The notes: generated by a model from the letters alone, not told the origin. Shown: positions 1 through 8,839, counted from the stretch's first letter. The stretch is DNA of 64,000 nucleotides from Pedobacter sp. SYSU D00535 (GCF_017355855.1 NZ_JAFEWD010000008.1:1-64000), one strand, 5' to 3'. Numbers and translations: made by a program.

Positions 1-59
1 GCGGCTCAGGCCTATATGCGGATAACTGTCTTTTGTTTCCAGGATTACTTGGTATTGGA
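1..59 (-). CDS. IS3-family transposase OrfB, first codons only
   Basis: In the -1 frame relative to OrfA, after the slippery run at 60-66, the minus strand reads on without a stop to the window edge, giving VQYQVILETKDSYPHIGLSR. The SYPHIGLSR segment resembles the start of IS3 OrfB proteins, which usually continue into a Leu-Cys-Gly motif. The DDE catalytic domain would lie outside the window. No independent ATG is needed if OrfB is made as an OrfAB fusion by frameshifting. Confidence 0.6.
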
Positions 60-416
60 CTTTTTTCGGATAGGTATATTAAAGTCTCTTTCAGCAATTT
101 CTATCATGCGCCGGTAAGCCTCCAAGCGTAGCTGTTCGTCTTCTAACTGACGCTCAAGCAGCTTAATCCGGGCTTGCAGTTCTTCTGTCGATTGAGATGA
201 TGAAGGGGCTTTCGCAGGAGGTGCCATTACTTGTGTCTCTGTTACCAAAAGTAAAGAACATCGGCCATACTTAAGCAAATTTTGCTGCCAGCGCTGTATC
301 GCACTATGGCCTCTGATGTTGTAAAGGCGTCGGGCTTCCTCAATATTTACTCTTCCCTGAGCTACCTGCTCCACCACCATCCTTTTGAAGGATTCACTGA
401 ATGTCTGTTTGTCCAT
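45..416 (-). CDS. IS3-family transposase OrfA (helix-turn-helix)
   Basis: This 123-residue protein is the DNA-binding OrfA of an IS3-type element. Residues about 1-55 carry the helix-turn-helix of this family (FSESFKRMVVEQV, then a basic stretch with SAIQRWQ). Residues about 75-110 form a coiled coil rich in Leu, Glu and Arg (ARIKLLERQLEDEQLRLEAY), the oligomerisation zipper usual for OrfA. The frame closes at 45 just after the slippery run at 60-66, and orfB-like codons continue in the -1 frame. Known biology: OrfA and the OrfAB fusion together cut and join the element ends. The call to family is firm; the subgroup is not determined. Confidence 0.85.
   Translation of the reverse strand: MDKQTFSESFKRMVVEQVAQGRVNIEEARRLYNIRGHSAIQRWQQNLLKYGRCSLLLVTETQVMAPPAKAPSSSQSTEELQARIKLLERQLEDEQLRLEAYRRMIEIAERDFNIPIRKKSNTK
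60..66 (-). promoter_or_regulatory. -1 ribosomal frameshift heptamer A AAA AAG
   Basis: On the minus strand the OrfA zero frame reads CGA AAA AAG TCC, which contains the heptamer A-AAA-AAG in the phase used for -1 slippage. After a -1 shift the frame opens into OrfB-like sequence, while the zero frame stops at 45. This is the classical arrangement for OrfAB fusion production in IS3 elements. No stimulatory hairpin could be checked because the downstream sequence is cut off. Confidence 0.7.
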
Positions 417-460
417 TTGTCTACATTTTGTGTAAACCTATTTCAGGACAAGACAGATAG

Positions 461-500
461 TCACCTCATCCCTGACCCTTCTCCTCAAGGAGAAGGGAAC
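461..500 (+). repeat. REP-like palindromic repeat, copy 1
   Basis: A 40-bp unit that contains a 10-bp stem with a 2-nt loop (CCCTTCTCCT at 476-485, AGGAGAAGGG at 488-497). A diverged copy lies in inverse orientation at 691-727. The two copies share CACCTCA, CCC and CTCCTCAAGGAGA. Sequences of this form are common interspersed palindromes in bacterial genomes; genome copy number cannot be seen here. Confidence 0.65.
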
Positions 501-690
501 CACGCAACTTAGGAGCATCCTACAAAATCTCGTAGTTCGCAGATGTCCAGGGTTGGCGATATTAAGTTACGCGGAGGTAAGTTGTGTTTTTCCTGTCTAG
601 CAGTAGTGTGGTGAGAACCTGTAAACGCATAACCGGATTATTCTAAAACCTTAAATTTTCTTAGAACGAGACAGACGACACATCAAGGCA

Positions 691-727
691 CATCCCCTCT
701 CCTTGAGGAGAGGGTTAGGGTGAGGTG
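691..727 (-). repeat. REP-like palindromic repeat, copy 2 (inverted relative to copy 1)
   Basis: The reverse complement reads CACCTCACCCTAACCCTCTC followed by a CTCAAGGAGAGGGG segment, matching the unit at 461-500 with a few substitutions and one gap. The internal stem is CCCTCTCCT (695-703) and AGGAGAGGG (706-714) around a 2-nt loop. With copy 1 it bounds about 190 bp, so the pair could be the ends of a small non-autonomous element or two facing REPs. Confidence 0.65.
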
Positions 728-753
728 TTTGTATTATTATACGGGTTGCTGTT

Positions 754-784
754 GACGCAGGGTCTCTCGTAGAGGCCCTGCGTC
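754..784. repeat. strong hairpin, probable second interspersed repeat type
   Basis: GACGCAGGGTCTCT (754-767), a 3-nt loop and AGAGGCCCTGCGTC (771-784) form a 14-bp stem with one mismatch. A shorter stem follows (GTTGCG 790-795, CGCAAC 809-814). There is no T-run, so it does not look like a terminator. It lies upstream of pgk and downstream of the other palindromes. Similar short GC-rich hairpins built on GAGACGCAG recur in Bacteroidota and cyanobacterial genomes; that comparison is from memory and not checked. Confidence 0.5.
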
Positions 785-951
785 TCAAAGTTGCGCGATC
801 TGCTACTTCGCAACGTGTTTCAGACGAACCATATTTTGTAAAGCCTTAGCTGCTGTTTAAGACAAAAAACGTTTCTCTAATAATATAAATCAAACTTAGT
901 GTTGATTTCACACCTTTTATTTTAAATCAAAATGCTGTAGCTTTACCCACT

Positions 952-2142
952 ATGAAAACAATCGACAATCTAAATTTTTCGGGTAAAAAGGCGCTTATCC
1001 GCGTCGACTTTAACGTCCCTTTAGACAAAGATTTCAATATCACTGACGATAATCGTATTCAGGGAGCCCTTCCTACCATCAAGAAGATTCTTGCTGATGG
1101 AGGAGCCGTGATCCTGATGTCGCATCTGGGACGTCCGAAAGAAGGTCCAACAGAAAAATACTCACTAAAACATATAGTTAAGCACCTGTCTGATGTGTTA
1201 GGCCGGGAAGTTCAATTTGCTGATGACTGCATCGGGGACCAGGCAAAAGAAAAAGCAGCTGCGTTGAAAGATGGAGAAGTGCTGCTACTTGAAAACCTTC
1301 GTTTTTATAAAGAAGAAGAAAAAGGTGATGAGGCTTTCGCAGAGCAACTAAGTACCCTTGGTGACGTGTATGTGAACGACGCCTTCGGTACAGCGCATCG
1401 TGCCCATGCTTCCACTGCAGTAATTGCTAAGTTTTTCCCGGCAGCTAAATACTTTGGCTACCTGATGGCTGCCGAGTTGGAAAACGCCGAAAAAGTGTTA
1501 AACAACGCGGAGCGGCCTTTCACTGCTATCATGGGTGGTGCGAAGGTTTCCGACAAAATTCTATTGATTGAACGTTTGCTGGAGAAAGTGGACAACCTCC
1601 TAATCGGAGGAGGTATGGCTTATACTTTTGCGAAAGCGCAGGGTGGACAGATCGGAAAGTCGCTGGTAGAGGAGGATAAATTGGAACTTGCCTTGAGCCT
1701 GATCGAAAAGGCAAAAAGCAGGGGGGTAAATCTGATTCTTCCTACTGATTCTATCATTGCAGATAATTTTGCTGCTGATGCAAATACCGATACGGCTACT
1801 AATGATAATATTAAGGACGGCTGGATGGGATTGGATATCGGTCCTGAGTCAGTGACCAAATACACAGAAGTAGTTTCAGGTTCGAAAACCATCCTTTGGA
1901 ATGGCCCAATGGGTGTATTTGAAATGGAAAAGTTTGAAAAAGGAACCAAAGCGGTGGCTGAAGCAGTAGTTGCAGCTACGCAAAATGGTGCATTCTCACT
2001 AATTGGTGGTGGCGACTCTGCTGCTGCGGTAGCGAAGTTCGGCTTTGAAGACCAGGTGAGCTATGTATCCACCGGTGGAGGAGCCCTTCTAGAGTATATG
2101 GAAGGAAAAGAGCTTCCCGGTGTGAAAGCTATTAACGAATAA
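952..2142 (+). CDS. pgk: phosphoglycerate kinase
   Basis: Cytosolic glycolytic enzyme that moves a phosphate from 1,3-bisphosphoglycerate to ADP, giving ATP and 3-phosphoglycerate. At 396 residues it has the usual bacterial length. Visible signatures are RVDFNVPLD near residue 17, the substrate loop MSHLGRPKE near 56, [12 protein letters not shown] near 113, [13 protein letters not shown] near 142 and the nucleotide-binding [10 protein letters not shown] near 350. The ATG at 952 gives the normal N-terminus ([19 protein letters not shown]). It is a single-gene unit with its own terminator just downstream. Other glycolytic genes (pfkA, gapA) lie about 46 kb away in this window rather than beside it. 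Confidence 0.98.
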   Translation: MKTIDNLNFSGKKALIRVDFNVPLDKDFNITDDNRIQGALPTIKKILADGGAVILMSHLGRPKEGPTEKYSLKHIVKHLSDVLGREVQFADDCIGDQAKEKAAALKDGEVLLLENLRFYKEEEKGDEAFAEQLSTLGDVYVNDAFGTAHRAHASTAVIAKFFPAAKYFGYLMAAELENAEKVLNNAERPFTAIMGGAKVSDKILLIERLLEKVDNLLIGGGMAYTFAKAQGGQIGKSLVEEDKLELALSLIEKAKSRGVNLILPTDSIIADNFAADANTDTATNDNIKDGWMGLDIGPESVTKYTEVVSGSKTILWNGPMGVFEMEKFEKGTKAVAEAVVAATQNGAFSLIGGGDSAAAVAKFGFEDQVSYVSTGGGALLEYMEGKELPGVKAINE

Positions 2143-2151
2143 ATCTTGCGC

Positions 2152-2185
2152 GGCCGGGTCGATATGTTACCCGGCCAATTTTTTT
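2152..2185. terminator. rho-independent terminator between convergent genes
   Basis: GGCCGGGT (2152-2159), a 9-nt loop and ACCCGGCC (2169-2176) are followed by a T-run at 2179-2185. It ends pgk on the plus strand. It may also slow transcription from the minus-strand operon, whose last gene stops at 2193. Confidence 0.85.
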
Positions 2186-2192
2186 ATCATTA

Positions 2193-2468
2193 TTATTTTC
2201 GACCTACTCTAGCCATCCGGCCATTCCGCTGCCGGCTGATCACATACACTCCTGCTATTCCCCCGAGCAGCACTAAATAAATAGCTCCGTCATCTAGAGG
2301 CGCTGTTTCGTCGGGATTTCCACCGCCGCAAAATTCCGGGTCATTAGGGTCAATTCCGAACTCCTCACAATCGTCCGCCTGGCAAGTGGCCACCGAAGTA
2401 ACTAGTAGTAAAAGGGCAAATACCCCTCTTTGGAGAAGTCGTTGCAAGGATTTAGGTGCGTGGGTCAT
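2193..2468 (-). CDS. small secreted protein with PID-CTERM-like C-terminal tail
   Basis: This 91-residue protein starts with a signal peptide (hydrophobic GVFALLLLVTSVAT core, cleavage near CQA). A short acidic Cys-containing stretch follows (DDCEEFGIDPNDPEFCGG). The C-terminus has the order APLDDGAIYLVLLGGIAGVY then basic residues (SRQRNGRMARVGRK). Pro-x-Asp-Gly, a hydrophobic helix and a basic tail is the layout of the PID-CTERM sorting signals described in Bacteroidota. Its ATG overlaps the stop of the giant upstream gene (ATGA, 2465-2468), so the two are probably translationally coupled. What the mature peptide does is unknown; a plain small membrane protein is the alternative. Confidence 0.65.
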   Translation of the reverse strand: MTHAPKSLQRLLQRGVFALLLLVTSVATCQADDCEEFGIDPNDPEFCGGGNPDETAPLDDGAIYLVLLGGIAGVYVISRQRNGRMARVGRK

Positions 2469-5400
2469 TGTTTGATAAGTTTGGTTCTGGTGATCACTTT
2501 CCGTGTTTTTGCCTGAAGGACTTCCAGCAAATAGGCTCCGGGAGGCAGGGAAGCCAGATTCACATTCAGCAAAGGCAGGGACGATTGTTTTGCTATTTCA
2601 AGAAGTTTTCTGCCTGAAAAATCATATAGGGAGATGATATAATGTTGTTCTGTTTCCGGCAGGCTAATATTTACTTCGGTATATACCGGATTAGGATAGA
2701 CAAGTATCGGCCTGGCTTCTAGTCCGGTCATTTCTACCTGTGCAAGGTCCGAGTAACCCGACTGTCCGTTCAGCAGGGTGTATTTGATTCGATAGTAGTT
2801 CAATCCGGGCTTAGGGTCTGTGTCGGTAAAGTGGAACAGCTGACCTGGTTTTATTTCTCCTAAGGGAACCGTCGCGACCTTGGAAAGGTTGCTGGACGCT
2901 GTTCCCCGCTCCACTTCCAGCGTCTTTACTTCTGCGAGGCCGGAGCAAGCCCATTGGAGGTTTACCGCCCTAAGCGTGCGACTGGCGTTAAGGCCAGTCA
3001 CCATTACCGCAGGTGCTTTCTTCTTGCTGAATTCAAGCGTGAATCGTTCAGCGCCAAAAGTGGCGGCACTTGATTTATCGATGCTGAAATCATAGAAACT
3101 AATTTTCTTTAAATCGACCTTTAATCCCAGGAGAGCATCCCTTAGGAATACATCGTACTCGCCAAAGTCGCTGAAGTCCGGGAAGTTCAGGCTAACATTT
3201 TTCGATTCGGTGGCGTTCAGAAAGAGTTTTATCGTTCGGCCTTCTTCCAAGTCCGGGAGGAAATTGACGGCAAGGTTTTGATTGTCGGCTGAAAGGGTAC
3301 TAAGGCTGACGCTGCTCCCCGAGAAGTAAACCGCATCATCGGTCCCTTTTTCGGATTTGCCGCTTTCGAATACAATGGTTGCTTCGTCAGCATTAGCATC
3401 ATCCGCTAAAACGAGTTTAAACGTCTTGCGGGTGGAGGCGCTTTGAACTACAGGTGCAACTCCTCGCTTGGAGCCTGGTGCTGCTAATAGTTTCGCCCCG
3501 GTAGCACTGGTCGACTTACAGGCTTCAGTAAATTGTACGACTCCCGTCGTTGCATCGTTTCTAACCTTGACGTAGAAACCCTGGCCCGGCTGTATATACC
3601 TGGTCGCTCCACCATTACTTACACCGTTGATGTAGGTTGCCGTTCCTCCTCCTGGTTTGATCAGCACAATCATATCGTCCAGGTTCGTAGAGTTGGACAG
3701 CAGGCTGTGCCAGTCGATGGTAGAAGGGTAGGGGTTGCCCACCAGGTTGTAGCCGTTGTAGGGATCGTCCCTGATATACTGGGGAGCTTTATTTTGAGAG
3801 TTGGTGACTGGAATAGAGATGGTGTTTTTGTTGATAGGACCGCTATAAGTGACGGTCACATCCTCGGGTGCAGCATAGGGTGCATTTAGTTTGCCCGCTG
3901 CATCTTGCCGGTTACCCCGGAAGTAGACCAGGTAGCCTTTTCCTGGAAGGGCAGATTCAAAAATGGTGGGCAGCGGGCTAAAGATGGAACTTCCGGAGTA
4001 AGCGGGTTCATTATACGTCTGGATGGTGATGGCGTCGGGCGTCTTTTGTCCCCCGTAGTCGAAGCCGCGGCTCGTATTGCCCGGCCCAGTAATAAGGATA
4101 TAATCCTTTAGTTGCTGAAAGCTCTTCTTGCTCAAAGCGGCGTCATTAATGGGACTGGACATTGAGCGGGTTCCCCGGTAGCTTTCTACTTGATTTCCGG
4201 TGATGAAGCTCTGAACGTTTACATGACCGGTAATATCACTTCCTGCACTCAACGCACCGATACTCGCCGATCCGTTCTCATCCGAAAGGAGAAACAGCTT
4301 CCCGTTTGCATTTAAAGTTGCATTTTCAGATACGTTCAATGTCCCTCCGCTTTCTACAGAAAAACTTCCGGACTCTAACAGCTTCACTCCTGATCCTTTG
4401 AATGATACATTTTTAAAAATCAATCCCAAGCCCTCGTTTGTATTGTCATTGAGCTGCTGGTTGGATCCGGAAAAGGAGATCGCCGGATTGTTCAGCAGCA
4501 GATCAATTTTGCCTCCTTCAGAGGACCAGTCGCCGCTCACGTTTACCGTTCCTGCCGCTAAAGTTTTAGTGCCGGCCCCCGAGAAACTCAAATTTGTATA
4601 CGAGCCAGGTACGATGGTTTGCGGAAGATCTGACTGATAAGCGACACTAAAGGACCAAGTTTTATTGGATGGAAGGGGAGCGCTACTGCCATTTGCGGTA
4701 TATAGAATGCCGGAACCTTGAGTACTAAAGGCAGGACCCGCCTGGAGACTACTGCTGCTCATATCCAGGTGACCGCTGGAAATAGTCAATGTGCCGTTGA
4801 TGGTGTAGCCCGATCCGCTGCTAAGCGTGAGTCCTTCGCTATTATGGATAACCAGGTTGTTCAAGGTAGCAGGGAGCCCGCTTCCGCTAACCTGGGCGTC
4901 TTCTCCATTGAAAGTATAGTTTCCTGCTGTACTGAAAGTTCTGGTGGAAGTCTGAATGGTACCCGTACTACCCGAGTTACTCAAACCCTCAGGATGTGCG
5001 GTTATCAATGATCCTCCTGATTCCAGAACAAATCTCGAGGAAGGGGCATTTAAGACGGAAAGGCCGAAGTCAACCGTAGCGCCAGTGCTGACTGTAAAGT
5101 CAATGCTTCCTGAAAAACTTGCCGCCGGGCCCTGGTTGAATTTTTGTACGCTTGTGCCTTTGAAGTTAATCTTTCCTGAACCCGATCCCTCTTTTATAAT
5201 CCCCCCGTTGAAGCTGAAGTCGCCGAGGAGGTTGCAGTTTAGGGTACCGCTTGATGAGCTTAGGGTAAGCGTTCCCCCGCTTTGTATGAATCGGTCCTTG
5301 ATAAGTACCTCTCCTCCTGCAGTGCCAAATCGTAATTCGCCTCCCCCTGTGGAGATGAGGCTGAAGTATTGCGTGCTGAATGTGCCTCCCAGCGAGGGGC

Positions 5401-8400
5401 CTCTGTCCGCTACGTTCTGATCCGGGCAGTTCCAGACAATGTGGTAGAAATTTTGATTCATCCCTCCAATGCTGTTGAGGTTGCTGGTGAAGCTGATAAA
5501 CTCGCAGCTGGAGCCTTCCGACCAGGTAGCGAGCGGCACCGTTCCTGCCGACGTAGTGTAGAGATGTTCATACTTTCCGCTTTCCCGGAATACGATACTT
5601 CCCGTAGGGTTGATAGTTCCTGCATTTCTGACGGTCCCGTAAACGTCGAGATCGGTTCCTGCACCATCAGGAATGGAGAGGGAGACCGATGCATTTACCT
5701 GTAGCACTCCACCTGCTGCTACCAGGATCTGGTCTGCGCTCGTGTTGGCTGTAATGGTAATCTGGTGGTCTTGGTTGATAAGAATACCACTTGCAGCGGC
5801 GCCGGGGACAAGGGTTGCGGCATGCCAGTCTGTAAGCCCATTGGATGAGCTTTGCCAGCTGGAGGCATCCGACCAGTTGCCATTGCCATTGGATTGGAAA
5901 TAGTCAGAAGCTGTACTTAAAGCGATGTTGTCGGGCACCGCTACTGTTGTGCTGAATCCAGCCCCGGTCGCTGTGATGTTTTGTGTCCCGGGGCTACGCA
6001 AATTGACCCCAAATGATCTTCCTCCTGAGGAGAAGGTACTGGAGCCAGGAATGCTGGCGGCAGGGTCAGGACTGCTGAGGGACACCGAACTGTTAACACT
6101 GCTGATCCTGTTAAAGAACTCGTCCGTGGCATAGACGTTGACGGTAAAAGCAGTTCCGCGGGCTGGAGGTGCCGGATTGCCAATTTTCCCTCTGACGGTC
6201 CCCGGCGCAGTTGTTTCTCCGGGTAGTAGGAGCTGTAGTTGCGCCAGTGGTCCTGTTTGAACGGCGAAAGAGGGACTGCTGTTAGCGGTTTTTGATCCGT
6301 CCGTTATGTCGCTCACGCTGATCGTTCTATTGCCGGAGGTTTTAAGCGTTACCGTCTTGCTGAGGGTGCCATTCATCAGCTGGCTGTTGCCCGGTAGAAT
6401 TGCATTCGGATCACTCGAACTTACTTTTACCAGGTCGCTTGCTGAAGTAACCAGGTTCCAGGCATTATCGACGGCATTTATGGTAATGTTAAGTGGGACG
6501 CCGGCAGTCTGGGCAGTAGGCGTTCCGGTTTTTCCGGTGGCCGTGCCTGGAGCAGCCGTTTCTCCCGGCAAAAGGAGCTGAAGTCGTGCAAAAGCTCCCA
6601 CGTTGACGCTAAAGGTCGAGCTCGTTGCTGCCTGCACCGCCCCATTGTTTAAGTCGCTAGCGGTAATGGTATGTTCTCCCGGGTTCCTGAATGTGATGTA
6701 AAAATTTGTTTTGGTACCTGTTGAGAGCGTTGCATCTGCGGGGAGGCTGGCGTTCGCATCAGAGCAGTTTATTTTAATCAGGTCGCTTACCGTACTGACC
6801 CTATTCCAGCTATTGTCTACCGCGGTTACCGTGAAGCCAAATGCAGTGCCGGCGCTTCTTGCAGTAGGTGTGCCTTTTTTACCCGCTATCGTCCCCGGCG
6901 CAGCGCTCTCTCCCGGTAATAATATCTGCAACTGGACAAATGGACCCGGAATGACACTTACCGAACTGCTAGTAGCGGCCGACTTACTCGCATCGCTAAT
7001 GTCCGCTGCTGTAACAGATCTGCTCCCTGCGGTCCTTAAAGTAATGCTAAAGCTTTGCGTTCCTTCTGAAAGATTAAGTTGAGCCGGCAAAACAGCGTTC
7101 GGGTCGCTCGAGCTGATCTTGATCTGGTCGGTAACACTGCTGATCCTGTTCCAGGCCGCATCGACCGCATTTACCACTACGCTGAAGGAAGTTCCTGCAG
7201 TTTGTGTCTGCGGAGTACCTGTTTTGCCGGTGATGGTTCCGGGAGCAGCTGTCTCTCCGGGTAAGAGTATCTGTAACTTGACGAATGCACCTGTTGCTAC
7301 CGTTATGTTCGCGCTGCCTGAAAGGGAAGGGTTGTTGGTACTTGCGGCAGAAATCTGCTGTTGTCCGTTACCGCGAAGCGTGATCCCGAAACTTCTTGCG
7401 CCGGAGCTTAGGGTACTACTTGCCGGAAGGTTCGCATGGCCGTCAGTGGATGTTATTTTCACTTGATCACTTACCGAGGATACTCTATTCCAATAGTCGT
7501 CGGTAGCGTAGACGGTAAAGTAAAAGGAAGTGCCGGCAGCTGCGCTAGTAGCCGTTCCACTTTTACCAGCACTGGTTCCTGGCGCTAAACTTTCGCCCGG
7601 CAACAGGAGCAGCAACTTGCTGAACTGTCCGGCCAGCACGTTGAAAGAAGGGCTGGTATTCGCGGTCTTCGAAGCATCGGTAAGGTCTGCTGCTCTTATC
7701 GTTCTTGAGCCGGCAGTCTTCATCGTAATGCTGAAGCTTTGGGTTCCATTGACGAGGGCTGCGTTAGGCGGGAGGGTTGCATTTACATCCGTTGAACTGA
7801 TGTCGATCTGATCGGTTGCGGTAGTGATCACATTCCATGCAGCATCTACGGCATTGACTGTAACATTAAAAGGCGAGCCGGCGGTCTGCGGCTGAGGTGT
7901 GCCGGTTTTGCCTGTGCTTGTTCCGGGTGTCGCAATCTCTCCGGGAAGAATAATTTGTAACCGTGCAAAGGGTCCTACCACTACATCAGTAGTTACCGTA
8001 GCATTAATCGTGTTATCGGGAACGTTGGTAGCGGTAATGGTTGTTGCACCGACAGCTCTTAACGTGATGCTAAAGCTTCGGGAACCGGAAGATAGCGTGT
8101 TAGCTGCAGGAAGACTGGCATTCGGGTCGCTGCTGCTGATCTGGATACTATTACTGTTGCTGCTTATCCGGTTCCAGTTCTCGTCTACCGCGCTTACTGT
8201 GAACGAGAAGGAGGTGCCGGCCGGTCTTACACTGGCTATTCCAGTCTTTCCACTGCTGGTGCCGGGAGCTGCGGTCTCGCCGGGTAATATCACCTGCAAT
8301 TTCGCAAAGTTGCCTGGCGCCTGAGACAGGGAACCACAATTGCTGCCATTGCCAAATCCTGAAATACTTGCTGTGCCTGAAGTACGGGTAATATTGGCGG

Positions 8401-8839
8401 CGGATAGCACTCTTTTGGAGGAGCATTTTACCTCGATCCCCGCAATGCTAATACCTGTTTCTGCCGACTGTATTCCATTGGTACTGTAAGTAATCGTGAT
8501 GGTGGTAGCAGCGACGCTTATGCTGGCCTGTGTAATCGAGGGCCCTCTGAAGGTCACGGTACCTGCGTTTTCTTTAAATAACCAACCTGTTGGTGCACTA
8601 ATAACTAAGGTGGCATTGGATTGATTAGCAGCGAAGTCGGTGCTGAGGTTACTCGATATACTTAGGGTACCTAAGGGGCTAAAGGCTTCCCCTGAACTTC
8701 CTACTGATTTATCCGCCGATATATTTAATCCTCCGCTAGCGGTCGAAACAGTCACCGCGGCCCAGGTTTTAAAAGTTATTAGAAGAAACAGCAGCAGAAT
8801 AAGGGAAAAACCAATTCTCTTGGATGATGAATTGTGCAT
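2465..8839 (-). CDS. giant T9SS-exported surface protein with seven Ig-like repeats
   Basis: A 2124-residue protein of adhesin-like design. Residues 1-27 are a signal peptide (FSLILLLFLLITFKTWA). Residues about 178-975 hold seven tandem repeats of roughly 114 residues, each opening with LQ-x-LLPGE, then PGT-x-x-GK-x-G, AVD-x-x-WN, SSDPNA-x-LP and SF-x-ITL. They resemble the Ig-like repeats of large bacterial surface proteins. After a GNGNWSDASSWQ motif comes a long Ser/Gly/Thr-rich beta region, then GYNLVGNPYPSTIDW, a motif frequent in T9SS cargo. The last 80 residues (VYPNP, ISLYDFSGRKLLE, LPPGAYLLEV) are a type A T9SS sorting domain, implying passage through the outer membrane and surface attachment. 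Role in adhesion or gliding is inference. It shares an operon with the small gene overlapping its stop. Confidence 0.9.
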   Translation of the reverse strand: MHNSSSKRIGFSLILLLFLLITFKTWAAVTVSTASGGLNISADKSVGSSGEAFSPLGTLSISSNLSTDFAANQSNATLVISAPTGWLFKENAGTVTFRGPSITQASISVAATTITITYSTNGIQSAETGISIAGIEVKCSSKRVLSAANITRTSGTASISGFGNGSNCGSLSQAPGNFAKLQVILPGETAAPGTSSGKTGIASVRPAGTSFSFTVSAVDENWNRISSNSNSIQISSSDPNASLPAANTLSSGSRSFSITLRAVGATTITATNVPDNTINATVTTDVVVGPFARLQIILPGEIATPGTSTGKTGTPQPQTAGSPFNVTVNAVDAAWNVITTATDQIDISSTDVNATLPPNAALVNGTQSFSITMKTAGSRTIRAADLTDASKTANTSPSFNVLAGQFSKLLLLLPGESLAPGTSAGKSGTATSAAAGTSFYFTVYATDDYWNRVSSVSDQVKITSTDGHANLPASSTLSSGARSFGITLRGNGQQQISAASTNNPSLSGSANITVATGAFVKLQILLPGETAAPGTITGKTGTPQTQTAGTSFSVVVNAVDAAWNRISSVTDQIKISSSDPNAVLPAQLNLSEGTQSFSITLRTAGSRSVTAADISDASKSAATSSSVSVIPGPFVQLQILLPGESAAPGTIAGKKGTPTARSAGTAFGFTVTAVDNSWNRVSTVSDLIKINCSDANASLPADATLSTGTKTNFYITFRNPGEHTITASDLNNGAVQAATSSTFSVNVGAFARLQLLLPGETAAPGTATGKTGTPTAQTAGVPLNITINAVDNAWNLVTSASDLVKVSSSDPNAILPGNSQLMNGTLSKTVTLKTSGNRTISVSDITDGSKTANSSPSFAVQTGPLAQLQLLLPGETTAPGTVRGKIGNPAPPARGTAFTVNVYATDEFFNRISSVNSSVSLSSPDPAASIPGSSTFSSGGRSFGVNLRSPGTQNITATGAGFSTTVAVPDNIALSTASDYFQSNGNGNWSDASSWQSSSNGLTDWHAATLVPGAAASGILINQDHQITITANTSADQILVAAGGVLQVNASVSLSIPDGAGTDLDVYGTVRNAGTINPTGSIVFRESGKYEHLYTTSAGTVPLATWSEGSSCEFISFTSNLNSIGGMNQNFYHIVWNCPDQNVADRGPSLGGTFSTQYFSLISTGGGELRFGTAGGEVLIKDRFIQSGGTLTLSSSSGTLNCNLLGDFSFNGGIIKEGSGSGKINFKGTSVQKFNQGPAASFSGSIDFTVSTGATVDFGLSVLNAPSSRFVLESGGSLITAHPEGLSNSGSTGTIQTSTRTFSTAGNYTFNGEDAQVSGSGLPATLNNLVIHNSEGLTLSSGSGYTINGTLTISSGHLDMSSSSLQAGPAFSTQGSGILYTANGSSAPLPSNKTWSFSVAYQSDLPQTIVPGSYTNLSFSGAGTKTLAAGTVNVSGDWSSEGGKIDLLLNNPAISFSGSNQQLNDNTNEGLGLIFKNVSFKGSGVKLLESGSFSVESGGTLNVSENATLNANGKLFLLSDENGSASIGALSAGSDITGHVNVQSFITGNQVESYRGTRSMSSPINDAALSKKSFQQLKDYILITGPGNTSRGFDYGGQKTPDAITIQTYNEPAYSGSSIFSPLPTIFESALPGKGYLVYFRGNRQDAAGKLNAPYAAPEDVTVTYSGPINKNTISIPVTNSQNKAPQYIRDDPYNGYNLVGNPYPSTIDWHSLLSNSTNLDDMIVLIKPGGGTATYINGVSNGGATRYIQPGQGFYVKVRNDATTGVVQFTEACKSTSATGAKLLAAPGSKRGVAPVVQSASTRKTFKLVLADDANADEATIVFESGKSEKGTDDAVYFSGSSVSLSTLSADNQNLAVNFLPDLEEGRTIKLFLNATESKNVSLNFPDFSDFGEYDVFLRDALLGLKVDLKKISFYDFSIDKSSAATFGAERFTLEFSKKKAPAVMVTGLNASRTLRAVNLQWACSGLAEVKTLEVERGTASSNLSKVATVPLGEIKPGQLFHFTDTDPKPGLNYYRIKYTLLNGQSGYSDLAQVEMTGLEARPILVYPNPVYTEVNISLPETEQHYIISLYDFSGRKLLEIAKQSSLPLLNVNLASLPPGAYLLEVLQAKTRKVITRTKLIKQ
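5911..8308 (-). repeat. seven tandem ~345-bp coding repeats
   Basis: The DNA for residues about 178-975 of the giant surface protein is a diverged tandem array with a period of 338-348 bp. The LPGE-PGT segment recurs near 8275, 7930, 7585, 7240, 6900, 6555 and 6210. Units 2, 4 and 6 share one set of variants (D-x-SKTA-type end, AVDAAWN) and units 1, 3, 5 and 7 another, pointing to growth by two-unit duplications. Confidence 0.85.

Larger units (their letters stand above)
1..455 (-). mobile_element. IS3-family insertion sequence, 5' end only (rest lies outside the window)
   Basis: The element is read on the minus strand. It contains a complete orfA, a -1 slippery heptamer and the first codons of orfB, which run off the left window edge. 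The likely outer end is at about 450-455, where the minus strand reads TGTCCTGAAATAGGTTTACA; a TG start and this kind of sequence are typical of IS3 termini. The exact end (450 or 455) and the flanking direct repeat cannot be fixed because the other terminus is not in the window. REP-like repeats start within about 10 bp of this end, so the element may have inserted next to a repeat. Confidence 0.75.
501..951. other. intergenic region between the IS end and pgk
   Basis: Apart from the palindromes at 691-727 and 754-814, this 450-bp stretch shows no supported gene. Short frames here lack family features and overlap the repeats. The pgk promoter should lie in the AT-rich part (about 855-950), but no clear TAnnTTTG element with a spaced TTG was found. 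Confidence 0.6.

Noticed and set aside
282-512. Plus-strand frame of 76 codons across the IS end
   Set aside because: It runs antisense through orfA and into the REP-like repeat and has no family features.
754-814. Hairpins at 754-814 as a terminator
   Set aside because: No T-run follows either stem, and no gene ends just upstream.
5911-8308. Regularly spaced repeats as a possible CRISPR array
   Set aside because: Units of about 345 bp encode Ig-like protein repeats in one open frame; there are no short identical repeats with spacers.
6711-8324. Plus-strand frames opposite the giant surface gene
   Set aside because: They recur with the period of the minus-strand repeats and have low-complexity Val/Pro/Leu products, so they are shadows.
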